Notes under the pieces: generated by a model
Told to the model about the DNA's origin: nothing
Databases searched by the model: none
What the model saw: only the letters and a program-made list of their open reading frames with translations
Position numbers and translations under genes: made by a program
Assembly: GCF_001050515.1 (NCBI RefSeq)
Contig: NZ_CAHS01000023.1
Location: forward strand, 97,951 to 161,950
DNA: 64,000 nucleotides
Origin: Erwinia piriflorinigrans CFBP 5888
Lineage (GTDB): Bacteria; Pseudomonadota; Gammaproteobacteria; Enterobacterales; Enterobacteriaceae
Direction: 5' to 3'
Shown here: positions 49,554-64,000 of the stretch, one piece after another
Position numbering within the stretch: the first letter of the stretch is position 1
Layout: each line of letters starts with the position of its first letter

Positions 49554-51347
49554 CTGATCCACGTCAGTACCTTTAATCAGCGCCACATGGTAGCTGAGCA
49601 GCTGTAGCGGTACGGTGTAGAAGATAGGTGCAATCACCTCTTCAACATGCGGCAGCGGGATAATGCGCATCCCTTCGCTGTTAGCAAAACCGGCATCCGC
49701 ATCGGCGAAGACATACAGCAGGCCGCCACGGGCGCGCACTTCTTCGATATTCGACTTCAGCTTTTCCAGCAGCTCATTGTTCGGCGCAACCACAATCACC
49801 GGCATATCGGCATCGATCAGCGCCAGCGGGCCATGTTTCAGCTCACCAGCGGCGTAGGCTTCGGCGTGAATATAGGAGATCTCTTTCAGCTTCAGCGCCC
49901 CTTCCATCGCAATCGGATACTGATCGCCACGACCGAGGAACAGCGCGTGATGTTTGTCAGAGAAATCCTCTGCCAGGGATGCAATCAGTTCATCCTGTGA
50001 CAGCATCTGCTCAATACGGCTCGGCAGCGCCTGTAGGGAGTGAACAATATCCTGTTCCACCTGTGGATTAATGCCTTTGAGACGGCCAATTTTTGCCACC
50101 AGCATCAGCAGTACGGTGAGCTGGGTAGTGAAGGCTTTGGTCGACGCGACGCCGATTTCCGTACCCGCCTTAGTCATCAACGCCAGGTCCGATTCACGCA
50201 CCAGGGAGGAGCCAGCCACGTTACAGATAGCCAGCGATCCCAGATAACCCAGCTCTTTCGACAGACGCAGTGCCGCCAGCGTATCGGCAGTTTCACCGGA
50301 CTGGGAAAGGGTGATCAGCAGGCTGTTTTTCCGCACCGCAGATTTACGGTAGCGGAATTCTGAAGCAATCTCCACGTCGCACGGCACGTTCGCCAGTGAC
50401 TCAAACCAGTAGCGCGAAACCATGCCCGAGTTGTATGAGGTGCCACAGGCGACAATTTGAATATGCTCGACGCTTGCCAGCAGCGAATCAGCGTTCACGC
50501 CCAGCTCCGAGAGATCGACGGCTCCGTGGCTAAAGCGACCGCTAAGCGTGTTTTTAATCGCTACCGGCTGCTCGTAAATCTCTTTCTGCATGTAGTGGCG
50601 GTAAACGCCTTTATCGCCAGCATCGTACTGCGTATTCGATTCGATTTCGCGACGCTGCACAACATCACCGCTGCAATCGACAATCATCACATCACGGCGG
50701 GTAATTTGCGCAATATCGCCTTCTTCCAGATAGATAAAACGGCGCGTGACCGGCAGCAGTGCAACCTGGTCAGAGGCGATAAAGTTTTCACCCACGCCAC
50801 GACCAATCACCAGCGGACTGCCGGAGCGCGCAGCAACCAGCGTAGACGGATCGCGGCTGTCCAGAATAACCATGCCGTAAGCACCGCGCAGCTGCGGGAT
50901 AACACGCTGCACCACGTCAAGCAGTGAGCCGCCGTTTTGCTGCTCCCAATTCACCAGATGCGCGACCACTTCGGTATCGGTCTCGGAGGTAAAGGTATAT
51001 CCGCGCCCGATCATCAGCTCGCGCAGCGGCTCATGATTTTCAATAATGCCGTTGTGAACAATGATTATGTCGCCGGAAATATGCGGATGGGCATTACCCT
51101 CCGACGGCTCTCCGTGCGTGGCCCAGCGCGTGTGCGCAATGCCTGTTCCCCCCGACAGCGTCGTATTTTCCGCTGCGGCAGCCAGGTTGCTCACCTTGCC
51201 AACGCGGCGCAGGCGGGTAGCCTGACCGTTAGCGTCAACAACGGCCAGACCGGCAGAGTCATAGCCTCGATATTCCAGACGACGCAGCCCTTCCAGCAGT
51301 ATTTCTGCAATATCACGCTGCGCTACAGCACCAACAATTCCACACAT
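49518..51347 (-). CDS. glmS: Glutamine-fructose-6-phosphate aminotransferase
   Basis: GlmS makes glucosamine-6-phosphate, the first step to UDP-GlcNAc. The 609-residue length is standard. The N-terminal glutaminase begins [15 protein letters not shown] with the catalytic Cys2 (after Met removal, Cys1). Two SIS domains follow ([44 protein letters not shown] region). It ends KSVTVE. It lies 157 bp after glmU; in E. coli this intergenic RNA is the target of GlmZ, but I could not verify the pairing site here. Confidence 0.98.
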   Translation of the reverse strand: MCGIVGAVAQRDIAEILLEGLRRLEYRGYDSAGLAVVDANGQATRLRRVGKVSNLAAAAENTTLSGGTGIAHTRWATHGEPSEGNAHPHISGDIIIVHNGIIENHEPLRELMIGRGYTFTSETDTEVVAHLVNWEQQNGGSLLDVVQRVIPQLRGAYGMVILDSRDPSTLVAARSGSPLVIGRGVGENFIASDQVALLPVTRRFIYLEEGDIAQITRRDVMIVDCSGDVVQRREIESNTQYDAGDKGVYRHYMQKEIYEQPVAIKNTLSGRFSHGAVDLSELGVNADSLLASVEHIQIVACGTSYNSGMVSRYWFESLANVPCDVEIASEFRYRKSAVRKNSLLITLSQSGETADTLAALRLSKELGYLGSLAICNVAGSSLVRESDLALMTKAGTEIGVASTKAFTTQLTVLLMLVAKIGRLKGINPQVEQDIVHSLQALPSRIEQMLSQDELIASLAEDFSDKHHALFLGRGDQYPIAMEGALKLKEISYIHAEAYAAGELKHGPLALIDADMPVIVVAPNNELLEKLKSNIEEVRARGGLLYVFADADAGFANSEGMRIIPLPHVEEVIAPIFYTVPLQLLSYHVALIKGTDVDQPRNLAKSVTVE

Positions 51348-51504
51348 AGTAGTTTTCCTGACATGATGACAGATTAGCCATCAGCGTTGTCTTCTGACCT
51401 GATTATTCCGGTATATTCCGGTTCCCCGAGCCTTGTAGAGAGTGGGGATTATTTTTATCTTTACTGCGGGTTTCGGGCTGTGGCAAACCACAACCTGAAG
51501 AAGC

Positions 51505-52875
51505 TTACTTTTTCTTTTGCGGGCGTTGCCAGCTGGCGTTCAGCTGCTGCTCTTTACGATTGTAGACCAGTCCGGCAGCCGGAACATTTCTCATAATGGT
51601 GGTACCGGCAGCAATAGTGACGCCCGCCGCCACGCTAACCGGCGCGATCAGCTGGGTATCTGAACCGACAAACACATCATCACCGATAATCGTTTTCGAT
51701 TTATTAACGCCATCATAGTTACAGGTAATGGTGCCGGCACCAATATTAACATTAGCACCGATTTCCGCATCGCCAAGATAACTGAGATGACCGGCTTTGG
51801 AGCCTTTACCGAGCCGCGCTTTTTTCATTTCGACAAAGTTACCGACGTGTGCCCCTTCTGCCAGCTCGCTACCGGGGCGCAGGCGGGCGAACGGCCCAAC
51901 GCTGCACTCGTCAGCCAGCCGTGCATCTTCAATCACGCTATACGGACTGATGATGCAGTCATCGGCAATCACGCTGTTTTTAATCACGCAGCCGCTGCCG
52001 ATTTTCACCCGGTTGCCGAGTTTGACGTGGCCTTCAATAATGACGTTGGTATCAATGACCACATCACGACCGTGTTCCAGCGTGCCGCGTAAGTCGAAAC
52101 GTGCGGGGTCCTGTAACATCACGCCGGACAGCAGCAGTTTTTCTGCCTGCTCAGCCTGGTAAACACGCTCAAGCGTTGCCAGCTGCAAACGGTTGTTTAC
52201 CCCGTCAGTTTCAGTGGTGCGCGCCGGATGCACTGCCTCAATCTGGCGGCCTTCCTGGTGAGCGAGTGCAATAATATCGGTGATGTAGTATTCACCTTGC
52301 GCATTGTTATTGGTCAGTTTGCTCAGCCAGCGCTTCAAATCCGCGCCACCCGCCAGCAGGATACCGGTGTTGATTTCGCCGATCGCCAGCTGCTCAGGTG
52401 CGGCATCCTTCTGCTCGACGATGCCAACCACCCGGTCGTTTTCACGGATGATACGGCCATAGCCGGTCGGATTATCAAGGTTGACCGTTAGCAGGCCAAT
52501 ACCGCCATCGGGTTTGACTTCCTGTAGACGGCGCAGCGTTTCGCTGGATATCAGCGGCACATCGCCGTACAGCATTAGAATGTCTTCATCATCAGCAAAA
52601 TAAGGCGCGGCCTGCTGCATCGCATGCCCCGTGCCCAACTGTTCCGCCTGTAGCACCCAGTTCAGGGACCGATCGTTGAGGGCCGTTTTCAGCAGCTCCC
52701 CCCCGTGCCCGTAAACCAGATTGACGCGCTGCGCATTCAGCTTCCTGGCCGCGTCTATCACGTGCTGCACCATCGGTTTCCCTGCCAGTAAATGCAGCAC
52801 TTTCGGCAGGTCGGAATACATGCGGGTTCCTTTGCCAGCGGCAAGGATCACTACGCTCATCGGGCGGTTTGACAT
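51505..52875 (-). CDS. glmU: Bifunctional GlcNAc-1-P uridyltransferase / GlcN-1-P acetyltransferase
   Basis: GlmU catalyses the last two steps to UDP-GlcNAc. I chose the ATG at 52875 ([22 protein letters not shown]), which gives 456 residues and has AGGA five bases upstream. The N-terminal pyrophosphorylase has LAAGKGTRM and the UDP-sugar site [14 protein letters not shown]. The C-terminal left-handed beta helix has hexapeptide repeats and the acetyltransferase segment [20 protein letters not shown]. The extreme C-terminus ([20 protein letters not shown]) differs from E. coli. Confidence 0.98.
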   Translation of the reverse strand: MSNRPMSVVILAAGKGTRMYSDLPKVLHLLAGKPMVQHVIDAARKLNAQRVNLVYGHGGELLKTALNDRSLNWVLQAEQLGTGHAMQQAAPYFADDEDILMLYGDVPLISSETLRRLQEVKPDGGIGLLTVNLDNPTGYGRIIRENDRVVGIVEQKDAAPEQLAIGEINTGILLAGGADLKRWLSKLTNNNAQGEYYITDIIALAHQEGRQIEAVHPARTTETDGVNNRLQLATLERVYQAEQAEKLLLSGVMLQDPARFDLRGTLEHGRDVVIDTNVIIEGHVKLGNRVKIGSGCVIKNSVIADDCIISPYSVIEDARLADECSVGPFARLRPGSELAEGAHVGNFVEMKKARLGKGSKAGHLSYLGDAEIGANVNIGAGTITCNYDGVNKSKTIIGDDVFVGSDTQLIAPVSVAAGVTIAAGTTIMRNVPAAGLVYNRKEQQLNASWQRPQKKK

Positions 52876-53051
52876 AGACATCCTGACTAATCTTTTATGA
52901 AATGAAAGTTAAGCGGTTTACCCCGTCAAATACTACATATTTTTCGGAAAAAAACATCTCAAGTCGCTAGCGGCTCATATATTCTGGCGCACCTGCCGTT
53001 GGTTATCAGGGTTGCGGCCGCCGGAATATGCGGCGGGCAAAAACCATAAAA

Positions 53052-53079
53052 AAAGCCAGTCAGTTTCCTGACTGGCTTT
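53052..53079 (-). terminator. ATP synthase operon terminator
   Basis: A 12-bp perfect stem (AAAGCCAGTCAG / CTGACTGGCTTT) with a TTTC loop is followed on the minus strand by a T-run, 18 bp past the atpC stop. Confidence 0.9.
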
Positions 53080-53097
53080 CTACTACTTAAACCTGAG

Positions 53098-53517
53098 TTA
53101 CATCGCGTTTTTGGTCAACTCGATCACACGCAGTTTGGCGATCGCTTTAGCCAGTTCCGCAGACGCCACCGCGAAGTCAACATCACCGTGAGAGCTGTTC
53201 ATATGCGCTTCGGCTTTGCGCTTCGCTTCCAGAGCACGCGCTTCATCAAGATCGCTGCCACGGATCGCCGTGTCAGCCAGAACGGTAACCGCACCAGGCT
53301 GCACTTCCAGCACGCCGCCGGAGAGGTAAATCACCTCTTCATCACCGTGCTGCTTAACGATGCGGATCATACCAGGCTTAATGGCGGTCAGGAGCGGGGC
53401 GTGGTTCGGGCGAATACCCAACTCACCTTCGCTACCTGATACCTGGATGCTTTGCACAGTACCGGAGAACATCTGCAGTTCTGCGCTGACAACGTCCAGG
53501 TGAAAAGTCATGGCCAT
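53098..53517 (-). CDS. atpC: ATP synthase epsilon subunit
   Basis: The epsilon subunit joins the central stalk and can inhibit ATP hydrolysis. The 139-residue protein equals the E. coli length, beginning [19 protein letters not shown] and ending [10 protein letters not shown], with [18 protein letters not shown] in the beta-sandwich domain. It is last in the atp operon and, unusually, separated from atpD by 147 bp holding an ERIC-like repeat. Confidence 0.98.
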   Translation of the reverse strand: MAMTFHLDVVSAELQMFSGTVQSIQVSGSEGELGIRPNHAPLLTAIKPGMIRIVKQHGDEEVIYLSGGVLEVQPGAVTVLADTAIRGSDLDEARALEAKRKAEAHMNSSHGDVDFAVASAELAKAIAKLRVIELTKNAM

Positions 53518-53536
53518 AGTTAACCTCCAGGGAAAC

Positions 53537-53656
53537 TATCCCCTTTCACCTTCAGGCTGCATCTGGGTTGGCTTACTCGGTCATCCGCATCACCCGTTCG
53601 AGTAACATGCAGATTCACGCTTTTGCTGCCCTTAATGCAGCCCGAATGATTCAGGG
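53537..53656. repeat. ERIC-like palindromic repeat between atpD and atpC
   Basis: This ~120-bp element aligns along its whole length with the ERIC consensus as I recall it. Matching landmarks are CTATCCC...CTTCAGGCTGCAT, GTTGGCTTACTCGGTCA, a central inverted pair TTACTCG / CGAGTAA, GATTCACGC, and a right end TGCAGCCCGAATGATT. It lies in a gap that is only about 20 bp in E. coli, so it is a likely insertion in the operon mRNA. Confidence 0.65.
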
Positions 53657-53664
53657 CTGTCTGA

Positions 53665-55190
<1,526 letters not shown>

Positions 55191-55194
55191 CTGG

Positions 55195-56064
55195 TTAAAC
55201 CGCGGAGGCCCCCGAGACGATCTCGGTAAGTTCCTGGGTGATGCTGGCCTGACGAGCTTTGTTGTATACCAACTGCAGCTCTTTGATCAGGTTTCCGCCG
55301 TTATCGGTTGCGGCTTTCATCGCCACCATTCGCGCGGCCTGCTCGCTGGCCAGGTTTTCAACAACACCCTGGTAAACCTGAGACTCGACGTAGCGACGCA
55401 GTAACGTGTCCAGCAGCGCTTTCGGATCGGGTTCATACAGATAGTCCCAGGTACTCTTCTTCACAACGCCTTCCGCATCATCTGCTGGCGGTAACGGCAG
55501 CAGCTGTACGATCTGTGGAGACTGAGACATGGTGTTGATAAATTTGTTGCTGACAATGTACAGCTTGTCGATTCGGCCTTCATCGTATGCTTGAAGCATC
55601 ACTTTGACCGGGCCAATCAGGTCGGACAGCGCGGGTTTATCGCCCATGCCATTGACCTGAGCAACGACGTTGCCACCGACAGAGCCGAAGAATGACATCC
55701 CTTTAGAACCGATTATCGCCAGATCGCTCTCGACGCCTTTATCAGACCAGGATTTCATATCCGTCAGCACTCGCTTGAACAGGTTAATGTTCAAACCACC
55801 ACAAAGCCCGCGGTCGGTAGATACGACCAGATAGCCGACGCGCTTAACGTCACGCTCATCCAGGTAAGGGTGCTTGTATTCCAGATTACCTAACGCAATG
55901 TGACCAATCACTTTGCGCATGGTCTCTGCATAAGGACGGCTGGCCGCCATGCGTTCTTGCGATTTACGCATTTTGGAGGCGGCGACCATTTCCATCGCTT
56001 TGGTGATCTTCTGCGTGTTTTGCACGCTGCCGATCTTACTACGTATCTCTTTTGCGCCGGCCAT
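55195..56064 (-). CDS. atpG: ATP synthase gamma subunit
   Basis: The gamma subunit is the rotating central shaft of F1. The 289-residue protein starts [20 protein letters not shown] and ends [15 protein letters not shown], the two conserved coiled-coil helices. [11 protein letters not shown] marks the central domain. Slightly longer than the 287 residues in E. coli. Confidence 0.98.
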   Translation of the reverse strand: MAGAKEIRSKIGSVQNTQKITKAMEMVAASKMRKSQERMAASRPYAETMRKVIGHIALGNLEYKHPYLDERDVKRVGYLVVSTDRGLCGGLNINLFKRVLTDMKSWSDKGVESDLAIIGSKGMSFFGSVGGNVVAQVNGMGDKPALSDLIGPVKVMLQAYDEGRIDKLYIVSNKFINTMSQSPQIVQLLPLPPADDAEGVVKKSTWDYLYEPDPKALLDTLLRRYVESQVYQGVVENLASEQAARMVAMKAATDNGGNLIKELQLVYNKARQASITQELTEIVSGASAV

Positions 56065-56118
56065 AAGCTTCTCCTCAAAGCCTTGCGGCCTGCCCCCTAA
56101 GGGACAAGCCGCCAGACA

Positions 56119-57660
56119 TTACCAGGACTGGGTTGCTTTAAACGTTTCGAGGAGGCCTTTCAGCTTCTCTTCGATTTCGCCGTTATAGTTACCAGACTGG
56201 TTGATATCAGCCATCAGCTCTGCATGATCGCGATCCGCATAAGCCAGCAGTGCCGCTTCGAAGCTACCGATTTTCGCCAATTCGACGTCATTCAGGAAGC
56301 CACGCTCGGCGGCAAACAGCACCAGACCCTGTTGCGCTACGGACATTGGCGCATACTGTTTCTGTTTCAGCAGCTCGGTCACTTTCTGACCGTGGCTCAG
56401 CTGTTTGCGGGTTGCTTCATCCAGATCGGAAGCGAACTGAGAGAACGCTGCCAGCTCACGATACTGTGCCAGCGCGGTACGAATACCACCGGACAGTTTC
56501 TTGATGATCTTAGTCTGAGCAGCACCACCCACACGAGAAACGGAGATACCCGGGTTAACCGCCGGACGAATACCGGAGTTAAACAGGTTGGTTTCCAGGA
56601 AGATCTGACCATCGGTAATCGAGATTACGTTGGTTGGAACGAACGCAGAAACGTCACCCGCTTGGGTTTCGATGATCGGCAGAGCCGTCAGTGAACCGGT
56701 TTTACCTTTGACTTCACCGTTGGTGAAACGCTCAACATAGTCGGCGCTCACGCGGGAAGCACGCTCCAGCAGACGGGAGTGGAGGTAGAACACGTCCCCT
56801 GGGAACGCTTCACGGCCCGGTGGACGGCGCAGCAGCAGAGAAACCTGACGGTAAGCAACAGCCTGTTTGGACAGGTCATCGTATACGATCAGCGCGTCTT
56901 CACCACGGTCACGGAAATATTCGCCCATCGCACAACCGGCATAAGGAGCCAGGTATTGCAGCGCGGCAGATTCAGATGCGGTCGCAACCACGACGATGGT
57001 ATTAGCCAGCGCGTTGTGTTCTTCCAGCTTGCGTACCACGTTAGCGATGGTAGAGGCTTTCTGGCCGATGGCCACGTACACACATTTAATGCCGGAATCG
57101 CGCTGGTTGATGATCGCATCGATCGCCATCGCGGTTTTACCGGTCTGACGGTCACCGATGATCAGCTCACGCTGGCCACGGCCGATTGGAATCATCGCAT
57201 CAACAGATTTGTAGCCGGTCTGTACTGGCTGATCGACAGACTGTCTGTCGATAACGCCAGGAGCAATCACTTCGATCGGTGAGAAACCGTCGTTGTCGAT
57301 AGCGCCTTTACCGTCGATAGGTGCACCCAGGGTGTTCACCACACGGCCCAGCAGGCCACGGCCAACCGGCACTTCGAGGATACGGCCAGTACACTTCACC
57401 GTCATGCCTTCGGCGAGGTCAGCGTATGGACCCATCACCACTGCACCTACGGAGTCGCGCTCCAGGTTCAGTGCGATAGCGTAACGGTTGCCCGGCAGGG
57501 CAATCATCTCACCCTGCATCACATCGGCCAGGCCGTGTACGCGGATGATGCCGTCACTTACAGAAACGATAGTACCTTCGTTGTGAGCTTCGCTCACTAC
57601 ATTGAACTGAGCAATGCGCTGCTTGATCAGTTCGCTGATTTCGGTGGAATTCAGTTGCAT
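56119..57660 (-). CDS. atpA: ATP synthase alpha subunit
   Basis: The alpha subunit carries non-catalytic nucleotide sites of F1. The 513-residue protein begins [19 protein letters not shown] and has Walker [28 protein letters not shown] and the signature [12 protein letters not shown]. It has the exact E. coli length and lies between atpH and atpG. Confidence 0.98.
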
Positions 57661-57674
57661 ATGCTCCAGTCCCC

Positions 57675-58208
57675 TTAAGACTGCAAGACGTCTGCGAGGC
57701 GTTCAAGACGACCGCGTACGCTGCCGTCAATGACCATATCACCCGCACGGATGATTACGCCTGCCATTACAGACTTATCAATTTTGCAATTCAGCTTAAC
57801 TTTGCGTGACAGACGTTTTTCCATCGCGGCGCTGATTTTAGCCAGCTGTTCGTCACTCAGTGTTGTGGAAGAAATAACCTCAACCTCTGCGGTCGCATCA
57901 TGTGCGGCACGCAGTTGGATGAACTGTTCCAGAACAGCGGTAAGCGTGGGTAAACGTCCGTTTTCAGCCATCACCTTAATCAGGTTCTGACCGGCTTCGT
58001 CGAGTTGGTCACCACAAATCGCGATGAATGTTTCAGACAACGCTTCCGGCGCCAGTGCGCCGGAAAGAAGATCTGTCATCTGTTCATTGCTTGCCACCGA
58101 GGCGGCAAACGCCAGCATCTGCTGCCAGCGATCGACACTTTGATGCTCAACAGCAAAGTCAAAAGCTGCTTTGGCGTAGGGGCGAGCTACAGTAGTAAAT
58201 TCAGACAT
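57675..58208 (-). CDS. atpH: ATP synthase delta subunit
   Basis: The delta subunit links the F1 head to the peripheral stalk. The 177-residue protein begins [20 protein letters not shown] and ends with the conserved [20 protein letters not shown] region. Short gaps join it to atpF and atpA. Confidence 0.97.
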
Positions 58209-58222
58209 CAGCCCCTCCCTCC

Positions 58223-58693
58223 TTACAGTTCAGCGACCAGTTTATCTACGATGTCGCTGTTAGCAGCTTCATCCACGGAACGTTCAATGATTTTCTCGGC
58301 GCCGGCAACAGCCAGCATCGCGACCTGCTTGCGCAACTCTTCACGTGCACGTTTGCGTTCGGCATCAATTTCAGCCTGCGCCTGGGTGACGATCTTGTTA
58401 CGTTCTTGCTCAGCCTCTGCCTTAGCGTCGTCCAGGATCTGAGCGCGGCGTTTGTTCGCCTGCTCGATAATGACCTGAGCGTCATCTTTGGCTTTTTTCA
58501 GCTGATCGGTCGCACTCGCCTGCGCGAGATCCAAATCTTTCTTGGCACGTTCAGCGGAAGCAAGGCCGTCGGCAACTTCTTTCTGGCGCTTTTCGATAGC
58601 AGCCATAAGCGGCGGCCATACGTACTTCATGCAGAACGCTACAAACAGGATGAACGCGATAGCCTGGCCGAGGATTGTTGCGTTAATGTTCAC
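58223..58693 (-). CDS. atpF: ATP synthase b subunit
   Basis: The b subunit dimer forms the peripheral stalk. The 156-residue protein has one N-terminal membrane segment ([20 protein letters not shown]) followed by a long charged, Ala/Lys/Glu-rich coiled coil. This is the standard E. coli layout and length. Confidence 0.97.
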   Translation of the reverse strand: MNINATILGQAIAFILFVAFCMKYVWPPLMAAIEKRQKEVADGLASAERAKKDLDLAQASATDQLKKAKDDAQVIIEQANKRRAQILDDAKAEAEQERNKIVTQAQAEIDAERKRAREELRKQVAMLAVAGAEKIIERSVDEAANSDIVDKLVAEL

Positions 58694-58759
58694 AGCACAA
58701 TGCCTCTTGTTAAGTTAACTTTTTCTGCCGCTGTAAATCACGGCGGCAGAAGCCGTTCA

Positions 58760-59055
<296 letters not shown>

Positions 59056-59087
59056 TCAGTTAAAACGCAGTAGTGTTGAGAAAAATA

Positions 59088-60298
<1,211 letters not shown>

Positions 60299-60389
60299 GA
60301 TGTTGAAACTCCCCTGCCCGGCTTGGGGTATGCCGCGTGTCGCATTAATTGCCTTAGCTCGTCAGAGTAAGGCGTCAAAAACCGTGCAA

Positions 60390-60417
60390 ATTATACGGTG
60401 CGCACCTGTGATTTCAA
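60390..60417 (-). promoter_or_regulatory. ATP synthase operon promoter
   Basis: On the minus strand a -35 box TTGAAA and a perfect -10 box TATAAT are separated by 16 bp, upstream of atpI. Nothing else in the gap matches as well. Confidence 0.75.
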
Positions 60418-61033
60418 TCGATAAGTAGTGAAAAGGTGAACAATTATTTAATTTTCTTTCTGACGGCCTTTTTTCGAAAAGCCTGAACAGCGGCAATAGG
60501 TGATTTTTTTTCTGCAACTCGCGACATTCCTTGCGCATAAAGCGTGGCCAAGATCACAAATCCGCAATATTAAGATGGATTAATGAACGATAAGCTCACG
60601 AAAAAATCGTATCACCCATCCTGAAAAGCCAACAAAATCATAAAATTAAAATACTTTTTTATAAAAATGCCCTTTTGTTTCGATTAAAAGCGGCTGTTGA
60701 CTTCTGTAGCAACTATTTAACACAGCAAAACCCATTAGTTAGGGCAGGTTAATGACAGCTTTATATTTTCATTGGTGACTATAAGCCAACGAAAGCGATT
60801 AAAAAAATGAATAAAGTGATAATCGAATGTAAAAAACAGGTTAAATGTAACAGTAGAATGCAAATAATTTCGGTCAGTGAGCAAAAGATGAGAGCCATTT
60901 CACAGCAGAATTATTTAAAAAAAAACGCTCCCTCTCCAAAAAAAAACAAAAATCGCTGAATAATGGGTGAAAATCAGGCCCTTCAGCACGGAGTAACAGG
61001 CTAAAGGGCGATGATTAATGGCTTATAAATTCG
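60418..61033. other. AT-rich gap between the atp promoter and rsmG
   Basis: This ~615-bp stretch has no credible gene. It is rich in A-runs and T-runs. A comparable noncoding gap exists between rsmG and atpI in E. coli. I see no clear hairpin-plus-T-run for rsmG termination. Confidence 0.7.
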
Positions 61034-61651
61034 TCAGATGGTCGCAATGACCACCAGATGGCGCTCACCTTCCAGCTGTGGAACAATGAGCGGGCTAACT
61101 TTTTCGACCCTGAAACCAGCTGGCAGCGCGGCGATTTCATCCCCTGGCAGCACGCCTTTTAAGGCATAAAAACGTCCCTGCTGCCCCGGTAAATGGTGGC
61201 ACCAGCTGACCATATCATTGAGTGAGGCAAATGCGCGGCTGATAACACCATCAAACGGCGGTTCGCCTGCAAAGTCTTCTACCCTGCTCTGTACCGGCGT
61301 GATGTTGTCCAGTTTCAGCTCGTGTTGAACCTGTTTCAGGAAGCGTACGCGCTTACCCAGGCTATCCAGCAGGGTGAAGTGCGCCTGGGGACGCACAATG
61401 GCCAGCGGTACGCCCGGCAGTCCAGGGCCAGTGCCGACGTCAATAAAACGCTCGCCGGCCAGGTGTGGCTCCACCACAATGCTGTCGAGAATATGCCTTA
61501 CCAGCATCTGCTGCGGATCTCGCACCGAAGTCAGGTTGTAGGCTTTATTCCACTTGTGCAGCATTTCCACATAACCGACCAGCTGCTGTTTCTGTCGATC
61601 GGACAGGGAAATCCCTGCCGTTTTAAGTAATGCCGAAAGTTGATTAATCAT
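61034..61651 (-). CDS. rsmG: 16S rRNA (guanine-527-N7)-methyltransferase
   Basis: RsmG methylates G527 of 16S rRNA using S-adenosylmethionine. The 205-residue protein has [20 protein letters not shown] and the SAM-binding loop [17 protein letters not shown]. Its start overlaps the mnmG stop by four bases, the usual gidA-gidB arrangement. Confidence 0.97.
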   Translation of the reverse strand: MINQLSALLKTAGISLSDRQKQQLVGYVEMLHKWNKAYNLTSVRDPQQMLVRHILDSIVVEPHLAGERFIDVGTGPGLPGVPLAIVRPQAHFTLLDSLGKRVRFLKQVQHELKLDNITPVQSRVEDFAGEPPFDGVISRAFASLNDMVSWCHHLPGQQGRFYALKGVLPGDEIAALPAGFRVEKVSPLIVPQLEGERHLVVIATI

Positions 61652-63537
61652 GCACTTTTACGCAACAGGCCCTGTTTTTTAAGATAAATAAGCAGAATAG
61701 AGATCGCCGCAGGCGTGATGCCTGAGATACGCGAAGCCTGGCCAATTGAACTCGGTTTACTGTCGTTGAGCTTAGCGATCGACTCATTGGAAAGTCCGCT
61801 AACCTGCTGATAATCGAGATTGCTTGGCAGCAGGGTATTTTCATTGCGCAGCTGTCTGTCGATCTCTTCCTGCTGGCGGGCAATGTAACCCTCATATTTG
61901 ACCTGGATCTCAACCTGCTCTGCCGCCTGCGTATCTGCCAGAGCAGGCGCGAAATGGGGCAGCGTCATCAGTTGCAGATAGGTCATTTCCGGGCGACGCA
62001 ACAGATCTTCGCCGCTGGCCTCTTTGGTCAGGGCTGCACTGATGACGGCGTTAACTTCAGTCACGCATTCGGATTTAGGATGCACCCAGATATCACGCAG
62101 GCGCTGGCGCTCTTGTTCAATACTTTCCAGCTTCTCATTGAAGCGCGCCCAGCGGGCATCATCGACCAGGCCCAGCTCGCGACCCGCTTCGGTTAAGCGC
62201 AGATCGGCGTTGTCTTCACGGAGCATCAGACGATATTCAGCACGCGAAGTGAACATGCGGTACGGCTCTTTGGTACCAAGAGTACAGAGATCGTCTACCA
62301 GCACCCCGAGGTAAGCCTGGTCACGACGTGGTGCCCAGCTCTCTTTGTCCGCAGAAAGACGACCGGCATTCAATCCGGCTAACAGCCCCTGTGCGGCCGC
62401 TTCTTCGTAACCGGTGGTGCCGTTTATCTGTCCGGCAAAGAACAGACCCTGGATATATTTACTTTCCAGCGTCGGTTTAAGATCGCGCGGATCGAAATAA
62501 TCATATTCGATAGCGTAACCAGGGCGAATGATTTTCGCATTTTCCATGCCGTGCATGGAACGAACAATTTGCATCTGTACATCAAACGGCAGACTGGTGG
62601 AGATACCGTTTGGATAAATTTCGTTGCTGGTCAGTCCTTCCGGCTCGAGGAAGATCTGGTGTGCATTACGATCGGCAAAGCGCATCACTTTGTCTTCGAT
62701 CGATGGGCAGTAGCGTGGGCCGATACCTTCAATCACGCCAGCATACATCGGGCTGCGATCGAGGTTGTTACGGATCACCTCATGGGTTTTCTCATTGGTG
62801 TAGGTGATGTAGCAAGGCACCTGCTGTGGATGCTGGCTCGCACTTCCCATGAAGGAGAAGACCGGTAAGGGGGTATCGCCATGTTGAGGGGCCAGCACGC
62901 TGAAATCGATTGTGCGGGCGTCAATACGCGGAGGCGTTCCGGTTTTCAGACGACCTACGCGTAGCGGTAGTTCACGCAAACGGCGTGACAGTGGGATCGA
63001 TGGTGGATCTCCGGCACGACCACCGCTGTAGTTATCCATGCCGATATGAATTTTGCCATCGAGGAAGGTTCCTACGGTCAGCACCACGGCTTTTGCACGG
63101 AACTTCAGGCCCATCTGGGTGACTGCGCCCACCACACGATCGTTTTCCACCAGCAGATCTTCAACCGCCTGCTGGAAGATCATCAGATTAGGTTGATTCT
63201 CCAGTGCGGTGCGAACGGCCTGACGGTATAACACGCGATCGGCTTGAGCACGGGTGGCACGGACGGCAGGCCCTTTGCTGGCGTTTAGTATCCTAAACTG
63301 AATACCTGCCTGGTCGATGGCATGGCCCATTAGCCCGCCCAGTGCATCCACTTCTTTAACCAGATGTCCTTTCCCAATGCCACCAATTGCCGGATTACAG
63401 GACATCTGTCCCAGCGTGTCGATGTTGTGGGTTAATAACAGGGTTTGTTGACCCATACGAGCAGCGGCCATAGCGGCTTCTGTCCCCGCATGACCACCAC
63501 CGATCACGATGACGTCAAAAGGATCTGGATAAAACAT
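61648..63537 (-). CDS. mnmG: tRNA uridine-5-carboxymethylaminomethyl modification enzyme MnmG
   Basis: MnmG is the FAD enzyme that pairs with MnmE (at 8372) to modify wobble uridines. The 629-residue protein begins [20 protein letters not shown] with the dinucleotide-binding loop. It contains [15 protein letters not shown] with the catalytic-region cysteine just before, [12 protein letters not shown] and [13 protein letters not shown]. It lies next to oriC, as in E. coli. Confidence 0.98.
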   Translation of the reverse strand: MFYPDPFDVIVIGGGHAGTEAAMAAARMGQQTLLLTHNIDTLGQMSCNPAIGGIGKGHLVKEVDALGGLMGHAIDQAGIQFRILNASKGPAVRATRAQADRVLYRQAVRTALENQPNLMIFQQAVEDLLVENDRVVGAVTQMGLKFRAKAVVLTVGTFLDGKIHIGMDNYSGGRAGDPPSIPLSRRLRELPLRVGRLKTGTPPRIDARTIDFSVLAPQHGDTPLPVFSFMGSASQHPQQVPCYITYTNEKTHEVIRNNLDRSPMYAGVIEGIGPRYCPSIEDKVMRFADRNAHQIFLEPEGLTSNEIYPNGISTSLPFDVQMQIVRSMHGMENAKIIRPGYAIEYDYFDPRDLKPTLESKYIQGLFFAGQINGTTGYEEAAAQGLLAGLNAGRLSADKESWAPRRDQAYLGVLVDDLCTLGTKEPYRMFTSRAEYRLMLREDNADLRLTEAGRELGLVDDARWARFNEKLESIEQERQRLRDIWVHPKSECVTEVNAVISAALTKEASGEDLLRRPEMTYLQLMTLPHFAPALADTQAAEQVEIQVKYEGYIARQQEEIDRQLRNENTLLPSNLDYQQVSGLSNESIAKLNDSKPSSIGQASRISGITPAAISILLIYLKKQGLLRKSA

Positions 63538-63629
63538 GGTACTGCACCTCGCGGCTTGTGCGAATTAAGGGATGTTGCTGAGGGCGTGGATTCTACTCAA
63601 CTTTAGACGATGGGGAAAGCGTCGGGATC

Positions 63630-63900
63630 TTCGTGTATTAAAAAGAAGATCTTTTTTATTTAGAGATCTCTTTATTAGATCTTCTATTAGGATCGACGAT
63701 CTCTGTGGATAAGCGCTTTTTACCAATGACGATCAACGCGTTACTGACGATCACTAACTGTGAACGATCGGTGATCCCGATCCGTATAAGCTGGGATCAA
63801 AATGGCATGTTATGCACAGGCTTAGCCAGGCTACCAAGTTGTTATTGGGATAAACACCGGTTTTCACCCGGTAGTTAGCCATGTTATCCACAGAGAATGG
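63630..63900. other. Chromosomal replication origin oriC
   Basis: The region has the enterobacterial oriC layout. Three AT-rich 13-mers start with GATCT at 63648, 63665 and 63678. DnaA box R1 (TGTGGATAA, 63704-63712), an R2-like TTATGCACA (63810-63818) and a perfect R4 (TTATCCACA, 63884-63892) follow, with many Dam GATC sites between. A conserved block around 63760-63800 (GATCGGTGATCCCGATC, GTATAAGCTGGGATCA) closely follows the E. coli sequence I recall. It lies just upstream of mnmG. Confidence 0.95.
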
Positions 63901-64000
63901 GATGAAAAACCGGCAAAAAAGAGCAATATTTACAAAACTCTTAGCCATAAAAGGCAATTCAGGGGATCGGAAAGACGATCGCTGACCGATCCTCACCGCT
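63901..64000. other. Sequence beyond oriC to the window end
   Basis: No gene is visible in the last 100 bp. By E. coli synteny mioC should lie just outside the window. GATCG-rich inverted segments occur at 63974-63997. Confidence 0.5.

Noticed and set aside
51348..51504. GlmZ pairing site and NagC boxes at glmUS
   Set aside because: Expected from E. coli, but I could not identify matching sequences with confidence.

Overview
The window is chromosomal DNA from a gammaproteobacterium of the order Enterobacterales, most likely Erwinia or a close relative in the Erwiniaceae. The housekeeping backbone follows the Escherichia coli order around the replication origin: gyrB-recF-dnaN-dnaA | rpmH-rnpA-yidD-yidC-mnmE, adeP, phoU-pstBACS, glmS-glmU, atpCDGAHFEBI, rsmG-mnmG and oriC. 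The strongest clue to genus is a 415-residue leaderless levansucrase with D46, D203 and E287 at the positions known for the Erwinia amylovora enzyme.

Layout. 1-9736: replication genes, the rpmH-rnpA-yidD-yidC membrane-insertion cluster and mnmE (gyrB is cut by the window edge). 9894-13376: a divergent phosphopantetheinyl-transferase-like gene, the adenine permease adeP with a PurR box, an orphan InsA-like gene and an AT-rich gap. 13377-18053: the phosphate operon pstSCAB-phoU with an array of Pho boxes. 18185-45139: one tightly packed minus-strand operon of 14 genes for a hybrid polyketide/nonribosomal peptide. 45291-49375: an acetyltransferase, levansucrase, a holin-like gene and a putative membrane-active toxin/immunity pair. 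49518-60298: glmS, glmU and the ATP synthase operon, with ERIC-like repeats between atpG and atpD and between atpD and atpC. 61034-63537: rsmG and mnmG. About 63630-63900: oriC.

The accessory block of about 31 kb lies between glmS and pstS, genes that are neighbours in E. coli. This is immediately downstream of the glmS 3' end, the Tn7 attachment locus. Its main content is the biosynthetic operon, in transcription order: KS-AT-ACP polyketide synthase; MupA-type flavin monooxygenase; a reductase resembling cyanobacterial acyl-ACP reductase; FAAL-ACP-C-A-PCP; C-A-PCP-C-A-PCP with a TubC docking domain; a carboxymuconolactone-decarboxylase-like protein; a nucleotidyltransferase; an MFS transporter; an unrecognised protein; a stand-alone adenylating enzyme; a type II thioesterase; a glutamine-dependent NAD synthetase; a LysE/RhtB exporter; and a membrane-anchored penicillin-acylase-family hydrolase. 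Neither NRPS protein ends in a thioesterase or reductase domain.

Inferred logic: a fatty acid is activated by the FAAL domain and caps a short peptide of up to three residues. One malonate unit is added by the PKS. Two trans-acting tailoring enzymes carry similar N-terminal docking helices and could act on the PKS carrier. The product would be exported and the fatty-acyl cap possibly removed in the periplasm by the acylase, as PvdQ does in pyoverdine maturation. I do not recognise this gene set as a known pathway. The degenerate PPTase-like protein at 9894 is a nearby, unproven candidate for carrier activation.
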